The position numbers and the translations under genes are program-made. This document shows positions 57,498-64,000 of a stretch of DNA of 64,000 nt, piece by piece. Source of the DNA: Flabesymbios commensalis (lineage: Eukaryota > Annelida > Polychaeta > Terebellida > Flabelligeridae); contig OZ024903.1 of NCBI GenBank assembly GCA_964017125.1, positions 109,498,863 to 109,562,862 on the forward strand, in the 5' to 3' direction. Every line of letters begins with the position of its first letter. Within the stretch, counting starts at the first letter, position 1. Below the pieces are notes generated by a model, which saw only the letters and a list, made by a program, of their open reading frames with translations, had not been told where the DNA came from and did not search any database.

Positions 57498-59100
57498 TTA
57501 TTTACTCATTAAATAGCCGAGCATATTCTTAACAATATCGGCCTTCTCTATTTCATGTTGCTGAGATGTGTTAAACTGGTAAACCCTATCGTCCATCCAC
57601 GCTGGTTTCCGACGTGTACGGCGAGGCCTAGCAGTGACTGGGGTGACACTAGCTCCATCATCGGGAACATCGTCTGACACAGCCAATTCTACATCAGCTT
57701 CCCCATCACTCTGGTCCTCTACCAGTACCGAAGGCTCAGGATCTGAATCCTCGCTAGCAATACTCAACTCATGGACTATTTCTACTTCCTGTTCTGATTC
57801 CAGACTAGAAATACTACTAGCTAAATCTATGATAGGTTGTTCGCCATCTACCAGCGGTGTATCAACCTCATCCACAGGTGGCTGCGGGGGTGGCGCATCT
57901 GGAACTACCACGGAAAGTCTTCGACGCGGTGCAGGAACGGGTCTAGCTCTTAAAACTGGTGGTGTATAGTTGTCTTCTGAATCAGACGAGTCTGTCGAGG
58001 ATTCGGATGAAGATTTGGCTGGTGTTACTGTTCTAGCAACTGGCCCTTTTCTTCGTGGTGCAGCCTGAGGCGGCTGAGGTGGTGGCACCAGGGTTTCCTC
58101 CGTCAGACTAGTCACAGGGAAAAGTAAATTGCGATGAAGGGTTTTGACACCCTGTTTACCGTTTTCCCTCCTAACCTCAAACACAGGTATTTCCTCATTA
58201 GGTTTCCCTACTACAACATAGACGTCCTCTTGCCATCTGTCTGCGATCTTCTGCTTTCCTCTTAATCCAACATTCCTAACGAGGACTCTATCACCGACCT
58301 CAACGGTACTACCCCTCACCTTCTTATTGAACGTCTTAGCCTGCTTGCTTTTCGCCTCCTTTGACTTCTCTACCGCTAAACCATAGGCAAACTCCAGGCG
58401 CTTCTTTAAGTCTGAGACAAACTCTACTAGAAGTCGAGGATGTCTGCCAAACATTAAATAAAAAGGCGAGAAACCTGTTGAGTCGTGTCGTGTCGCGTTG
58501 TAGGCATGGGTCAAGGACGGGACGTACTTCTTCCAGTCCTTCTTCTCGTCCGGATCCAACGTACCCAGCATACCTAAAAGGGTCCGGTTAAAACGTTCAA
58601 CTGTACCATTACCTTGCGGGTGGTATGGGGTGGTCCGAGACTTGGAGACTCCAGCAAGTTCACAAAGGCACTTGATGGTCTCGCTCTCAAAATTACGTCC
58701 TTGATCACTATGAATACGTGTTGGGAAACCATAATGGACGATGTAATTGTCATATAAAACTCTGGCTGTTGTCTTCGCTGTCTGATTCTTGGTGGGATAT
58801 GCCTGCGCGTATCGAGAAAAATGATCCGTTATGACCAAAATATTCTCTATTCCACCCTTGGACGCTTCAAGCGACAAAAAATCGACGCATACCATTTCCA
58901 TGGGCTGTGTGGTGGTGATACTGGTTAGTGGAGCTCGCTGCTGGACAGGTGCCTTCCTTCTGAGACAGCGCTTACACCGCTCAATGTGAGTAGCCGTGTC
59001 TTTCGCCATACCGGGCCAAAAAAGCGTTCCCGAAGCAAGTCTAATACTCTGTCCTTACCCATATGACCGACGTCATTGTGACAACCTTCCAGGGCACTTA
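57498..59100 (-). mobile_element. Ty3/Gypsy pol, integrase part
   Basis: Contains the HHCC zinc-binding region (His pair in CHNDVGHMG, Cys pair in CKRC). The catalytic core has Asp in VCVDFLSLE, Asp in HSDQGRNF and Glu in GTVERFNR, with 35 residues between the last two (DD35E). A GPY/F-type module (RWQEDVYVVV, KTLHRNLLFPV) follows. The protein ends in an unusually long Pro/Ser/Asp/Glu-rich tail of about 180 residues, with a basic RPRRTRRKPAWMDDRVY box close to its end. It joins element cDNA to host DNA in the nucleus. It is a fossil-class element part, not a host gene. Confidence 0.9.
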
Positions 59101-59470
59101 ACCTACGCTCCTTAGGTATAACCAGCGGATATATGGTGTCATTGTTGTGAATTTTCCGACGGCACAAGATGTCATCACAGATCTCCAGATGACCCTTCTC
59201 CTTGAGGAGGTCATGAATATCTTGGTCGTCGAAATCGTCAGCGGATGCGTGTCCCTGTAAAATATTGATGACGGCACCAAGGACTTCGTCATCTTGTTGA
59301 ATCTTCGGCCAATCTAACACGTCAAACTCAGCACCCAAGTCTTGGACAGGAGGTACAACTTGTGCAGCACAATTTAACACCTCTATGAGCGGACATTCCA
59401 CCTGAGCTCCCTCCAAGATTGCAGAAACACTGTGAGAAGTCACATGACTCCCAGCTTCCGGTGGCCATTG

Positions 59471-61885
59471 AATTCGTGATAAAGAGTCTGCGTTGACATT
59501 GTTGATTCCAGCCTTATAAAATATGTCGAATTTGAAGTTTGCCAACTGGGCAACCCAACGATGACCAGTAGCGTCGAGCTTGGCAGTCGAAAAGGCATAA
59601 GTCAGCGGGTTGTTGTCAGTAAATGCTGAGAATTCCTGGGCGTAGAGATAGTCGTGGAATTTATTTGTCACTGCCCACTTTAAAGCGAGGAATTCCAGCT
59701 TGTGCACAGGATAATTCTGTTCGGATTTGGTCAGTCGGCGGCTGGCATACGCTATCACGCGATCCTTTCCGTCCTGGGTCTGGTATAAGACTGCACCTAA
59801 ACCATCCATACTGGCGTCAGTATGCAGCTTGAAGGGCTTGGTAAAGTCAGCGAACGCCAAAACAGGTGACGAACAGCACGCATCCACAAGATTGGTGAAC
59901 GCTACCTGCTGCTCTTCACCCCAGATCAGGATATCCAGCTTACTAGGTCGTCTGGTTCCTCTCTTCTTACTTGAATTCCGGATCGCATCATGTAGGGGCC
60001 TAGCCAACTTTGAAAAGTTCTTAATAAATCTACGGTAAAACCCTACAAACCCTAAGAAGCTCTGCAGTTCCGGCACGTTGGTCGGCACTGGCCAATCTCT
60101 CACAGCACGCAGCTTCTCAGGGTCTGTAGCCACACCTTCCTCCGAAATAATGTGTCCCAAATAAGTGATAGAGTGTTGGAAAAGATGGCACTTACTCGGC
60201 TTCAGTCTCAGTCCTCTGTCTCTGAGGCGCTGAAAAATAGCACTCAGTCTGACAAGGTGTTCCTCATAGGTAGAGCTGTATACTACAATGTCATCGAGGT
60301 ATAAAAGACAATATGTAAGGTGAAGATCTCCCATACATGACTCCATAAGTCTCTGGAATGTAGCCGGAGCATTAATCAAACCGAATGGCATCCGCAAACA
60401 CTCCCAAAAGCCTAAGGGTCCTACACTAAACGCTGTCTTGTGACGATCCTCTTCTGCTACGTCCACCTGCCAATATGAACTCTTCAAGTCAAGGGTAGAA
60501 AACCACTTGGCTCCTTTCAGGGCGTCAAGCGTGTCATCAATGCGCGGAAGAGCATACGCATCAGGAATCGTGATGGCGTTGAGCTTTCTCAGGTCAATAC
60601 AGAAGCGTAGACTGCCGTCCTTCTTCCTGATGAGCACAACATTTGACGAAAACGGGCTCTCTGAACGTTGAATGACCTGTAAATCTACCATCTCCTTGAG
60701 ATGTGCACGCACCTCCTCCAACATAGCTGGTGGGATCCTACGGGACCGCTCCTTGAAGGGTGCGCTGTTCTCCTTCAAACGTATGTGGTGCTGGACATCT
60801 GTTGCGTGACCCAGATCGAGTGAGTGCTGGGAAAAAACATCTTTCCATTGACGTAATAAGCTGCGCACCTCACTGATCTGAGCAGGCAACAGATTCTCCA
60901 TGCTCCTGTCGAATTGTGAAATGAAGTCGTCGTCTACATCGGGTAGTTGGGCCTGCATACATGTAGTCTGCACTGGAGCAGGTTCTGCAGATGGCACAAT
61001 TCCGACCTTGTGAACTTCACATAAGTGGGTGTTAGCTGGCAGCGTAACAGAGTGACAACTCATGTTAGTGACTTCAACGTTGATTCTCTCTGTTGACTTC
61101 CCTCCTGTCAACCGTATCAATCCAGGGGATAACATCAGACCTCCAGGCAGGATTGTTCTCGGCGACTCGTCCACCAGGGCACTGATCGGCATGCAACATG
61201 CCGAAGCTGCATGGGAGAGTCCCTTGATTACCATACGTGAACCTGGGGGAACAACAACAGATTTTGTAGACTTGATGGTACCGAGGCTGCCAGTCCTCGA
61301 GTCTACCTTCAGGTGGGCCAGTAAACCTTTAAAAGCTATGTCACACTCTAGCGGTACAGCACTGGTCTTGACACCATCAACCCACTGAGACAAAATATTG
61401 GTACCTACTAACACAGGAACCTTCTCATGGTAGCTACTATTCGGTACAATCAGAAATACACCTTCCACTACTTTATCTATACTGGGTAGCTTAATATCTG
61501 CAACGGCATAACCTATATAATGCATTTTACAATCTTGAAATCCAGACACACTGATAAGATTCTCCAAAGAATGTATCTCCAGCTTAAGTTCTTTAGCCAT
61601 ACTCTCACAAATTGTGCTAACTTGCGAGCCACTATCAAGGAGTGTTGTGCATGCGGTGTCTTCAAGAAAAGTGGTGGTGGTGTTGGAGAGGCCTACTGCT
61701 TCCCTTGCTGCCTCAGCTGGGCCACGGCTCCGCTTGCTGCCTGCTGTCTGGCCCCCGAAACAGGCGGCTGCCAGTTTAAAGGACACCGTGTCCTCGGGTG
61801 ACCCTCTTGTCCGCACCCATAACACCGACCAACAAACGGACGCGGCTGGTAGGAACCGGCGGGGTTGCGGCTGGCTGCTGGACAT
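59471..61885 (-). mobile_element. Ty3/Gypsy pol, protease - reverse transcriptase - RNase H part
   Basis: Counting from 61885: a retropepsin with LLDSGSQVSTI at residues 82-92 (about 61361-61663 overall). The reverse transcriptase is at about residues 375-640, with first catalytic Asp in FSTLDLKSSYWQ, LPFG-like RMPFGLINAPATFQ and YLDD at 529-532. RNase H is at about 680-805, with Asp in KLHTDASMDG, Glu in HKLEFLALK and Asp in AFTDNNPL. A linker of about 200 residues separates protease and polymerase. Together these process the polyprotein and copy element RNA into DNA. The domain order is standard for Ty3/Gypsy. Confidence 0.93.
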
Positions 61886-62685
61886 CTCTGGCGCTGTTCC
61901 AAAGCAGACATCCTTTTCTCCATAGCGTCCATACCTGCCAGAAGCTTGTCTAACTTAGCTGCCATGGCACCATCAACTGTAGTCGCCTGGTGTGCCTTCA
62001 CAGTCTTATGCTCACTGTCTGTCTCGAGCTCTGCGACACGTGCTGTCACGAGCAGGTCTTCATATGACTTCTTACTGTCGAACTGGTGACGGATGGCATT
62101 CTTAATCTGCCCCATTCTCAAACCAGAGAAGAACTTGGTCCTAAGCATCGTGGCTGCAGCTGACTTATCTACTAGCGGGGATGACTCATCTTGGGTATCT
62201 TGCAACTTCGCAAGTATATCTTCTAGACGACAAGCCCATGTCGCGACTCTCTCACCATCTATCTGCTTTGCGGAAAAGAACTTCTCCAAGATAGCCTCGG
62301 GTTGTAGGATGTTCCCAAAAACTTTCTCAAACTTCCCTAACACATCATCCACAGACACAGTCTCACCTAAGTGTAAGAGAATATCAGCCGCGGTACCGCG
62401 CAATGAACGTCGGACAGCCTGAAGGATAATGGCCTCGGGATAAATCTTGTCCCTAACCATACCCTTGACTTCATATCTCCACTGTTCAAAACTTACCTCT
62501 CCTTTGGCTTTCTCACCAGAAAAGTTCGAGAGCCTGGCATTCATATTATGCCCAGGTGACATCACTGAGGCACTGGAGCTAGTGGGGGTGGTCTCTACTT
62601 TAATAGACTTACCACAGGCGGCCATAACTGCTGACCGATCATCTGGGGACATACCTTGCAGCTGATCTATAAGACTTATTGACAT
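61693..62685 (-). mobile_element. Ty3/Gypsy gag with PNMA-type capsid and CCHC knuckle
   Basis: A 330-residue reading frame. Residues 45-215 have the pattern of the PNMA/Ty3 capsid: RLSNFSGEKAKGEVSFEQWR, ILQAVRRSLRGTAADILLHL, then VDDVLGKFEKVFGN. A coiled-coil-like stretch (about 238-265, MAAKLDKLLAGMDAMEKRMS) follows. A zinc knuckle CYGCGQEGHPRTRC (Cys288, Cys291, His296, Cys301) then binds element RNA. It assembles particles in the cytoplasm. The first Met has an ordinary context and I see no better upstream start. The end overlaps the start of pol. Confidence 0.9.
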
Positions 62686-62849
62686 CAGACATGATGGCTA
62701 CTTATCTCAATCCAAACTAAATTGAAGTCTTGATATGACCAGCCGGTTAAATACCAGTGTCAAAAACTACATAGCAATTACAATAACTATATCTGTATAT
62801 CTACAATATGATTACAGTAGGTATCCTGTACTGGATAACCACAAAAAAT

Positions 62850-63132
62850 ATCCAACTTACCAACCGCTATCAGAGTAGTTGGGCTAGAGAATCATACAGA
62901 GTATACCCTGCTCGCTCAACCAAACTTACCAACACTGTCCACTTGAACAGTTACATTTACACATAATAGCTGAACACAATGGCACTTACCAACTGCCCAA
63001 TTGAACAGTTAACATAATTATGAATATATATAAATTGGAAGGCAATTGAACTCACCAACTGTCCAATTGAACAGTAAACATATAAAAAAATCCAATCAAT
63101 TGAACTTACTCACTGTCCAATTGAACAGTAAC
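62850..63132 (-). repeat. Repeated near-palindrome in the Ty3/Gypsy leader
   Basis: Four copies of ACTGTCCAATTGAACAGT or close variants at 62934-62951, 62992-63009, 63058-63075 and 63112-63129, spaced 54-66 bp. Each is self-complementary but for one base pair, except the first, which has one more change. Four of the five repeat modules, counting a first partial one near 62850, also include CTTACCAA or CTCACCAA, which on the element's sense strand reads TTGGTAAG or TTGGTGAG. Confidence 0.8.
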
Positions 63133-64000
63133 CCCAGTTAATATTCAAAATGACAAAGAGACCAATGGGCAATGCAAAATAATATGGCAGAATAACCAAG
63201 TGCTGGACTTCCCAAGTTCAACAATTGTAACTGAATATCAAATCCAGACAAGTCAAAATGGAAAAAATAAATAATACATACACATGCACAAATAACTCAA
63301 GTAGGTCAAGCTCACCGAAGGCGAAACCCCAAAAATGTAGAGTCGGTTATGAGTACATGAATAATAACCGAGCTAAGTCAGGGCTAAATCAATTAAAGCC
63401 AAGTGGAGACACAAATACATGTATCACCAGACTAAGTCAGGCCAATCTCAATTAAAGACAAGTGATATACAAGTGAGATACAAATACATGCAAAATAAAT
63501 TATGATAATATGGAGGGGAATATTATGTCGGCTGCAGAGTCACTGAGGTTGGAAAGCTACGAAGTAAGTCGCCAACATTTTCCTACTCCCTCCCCCTCAA
63601 AAAATAAATTGAATTCATTGTCACTGAAAGATTGGCTAGATCTGGCAATCTACAAATGAATTTGAATTTCAAAGTAAATGTCAAATATTATAGAGAAATG
63701 TGACCGCGAGTACGCTCCGCAAAAAAAATCACATTTTAATAATTTACTATGCTTCACTACAGTGATACCAAATTAATCTAATTAAGTTCAATGCTAATTA
63801 ATTATTGAAATGAAATGTCAGATAATTGTAAATGAATATCACAAAGTGAAGAAGCTGATATCAGACACTAAATAAAATGTAAACAAAATAAATGATAGGG
63901 ATGAAATATCAGAGTTATCACCAGCTAATTATTATTTCTGAAATGCAAGAAATGAGAAGAATGCCAATGAACTGTATTGACTATCAAAAATAAATCACTA
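63133..64000. other. Distal leader or flank of the retroelement
   Basis: AT-rich. Two related blocks of about 55-60 bp (about 63372-63420 and 63431-63490) share CTAAGTCAGG and ACAAATACATG. A second CTCCCTCCCCCTCAAAAAAT tract is at about 63586-63605. No gene and no terminal repeat recognised. Confidence 0.45.

Larger units (their letters stand above)
56871..64000 (-). mobile_element. Ty3/Gypsy (Metaviridae) retroelement, minus strand, nearly whole
   Basis: Order on the minus strand: leader (to 62686), gag with a PNMA-type capsid and one CCHC knuckle, then pol with protease, reverse transcriptase, RNase H and integrase, then a purine tract near 57400. No envelope-like gene follows. Pol lies in the -1 frame relative to gag with an overlap of about 190 bp, as expected for the frameshift expression many members use. 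Coding parts are well kept, with about one break, which suggests a young insertion. Terminal repeats could not be paired by eye, so both outer limits are provisional. Confidence 0.85.

Noticed and set aside
63565-63580. A primer-binding site reading TGGCGAC on the minus strand
   Set aside because: Only about seven bases fit a tRNA 3' end and the adjacent terminal repeat is not identified.

Overview
The window is animal nuclear DNA. It holds a split gene with GT-AG introns, tRNA-derived SINEs, LINE debris, many small inverted-repeat transposons, a long satellite array and a Ty3/Gypsy retroelement. Base composition is AT-rich. The mix of element types suggests a marine invertebrate, but I cannot name the phylum from sequence alone.

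Layout. (1) Positions 1-9284 carry the last seven coding exons, plus strand, of the bleomycin hydrolase gene (BLMH). They include the catalytic His and Asn exons. The catalytic Cys exon and the true start lie upstream of the window. The introns are filled with small transposons; several carry TTAA target duplications typical of piggyBac-type elements. (2) Positions 9285-25572 contain no convincing gene. They are a layered deposit of foldback elements, TTAA elements, a dimeric tRNA-derived SINE family with clear target-site duplications, one internally deleted LINE copy, a 30-bp minisatellite, a two-phase tetranucleotide tract and a 100-bp perfect palindrome. Several elements are nested, so their relative ages can be read. 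(3) A 200-N assembly gap spans 25573-25772. (4) Positions 25773-56870 are one almost perfectly homogeneous tandem array with a 1084-bp period. Each period resolves into a 591-bp monomer plus a 489-bp MITE-like insert flanked by TTAA. One period lacks the insert and shows a clean single TTAA. (5) Positions 56871-64000 hold a minus-strand Ty3/Gypsy element with a PNMA-type gag and a complete set of pol domains. It looks nearly whole, and its leader carries a short repeated near-palindrome.

The most interesting object is the array. A TTAA-specific insert appears to have been captured by a satellite monomer and amplified about 28 times as a composite unit. One internal unit matches the uninserted (or precisely excised) state, and the array's right edge falls exactly on the insert's terminus. 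BLMH is the only host gene I can support; the rest of the window is repeat biology.
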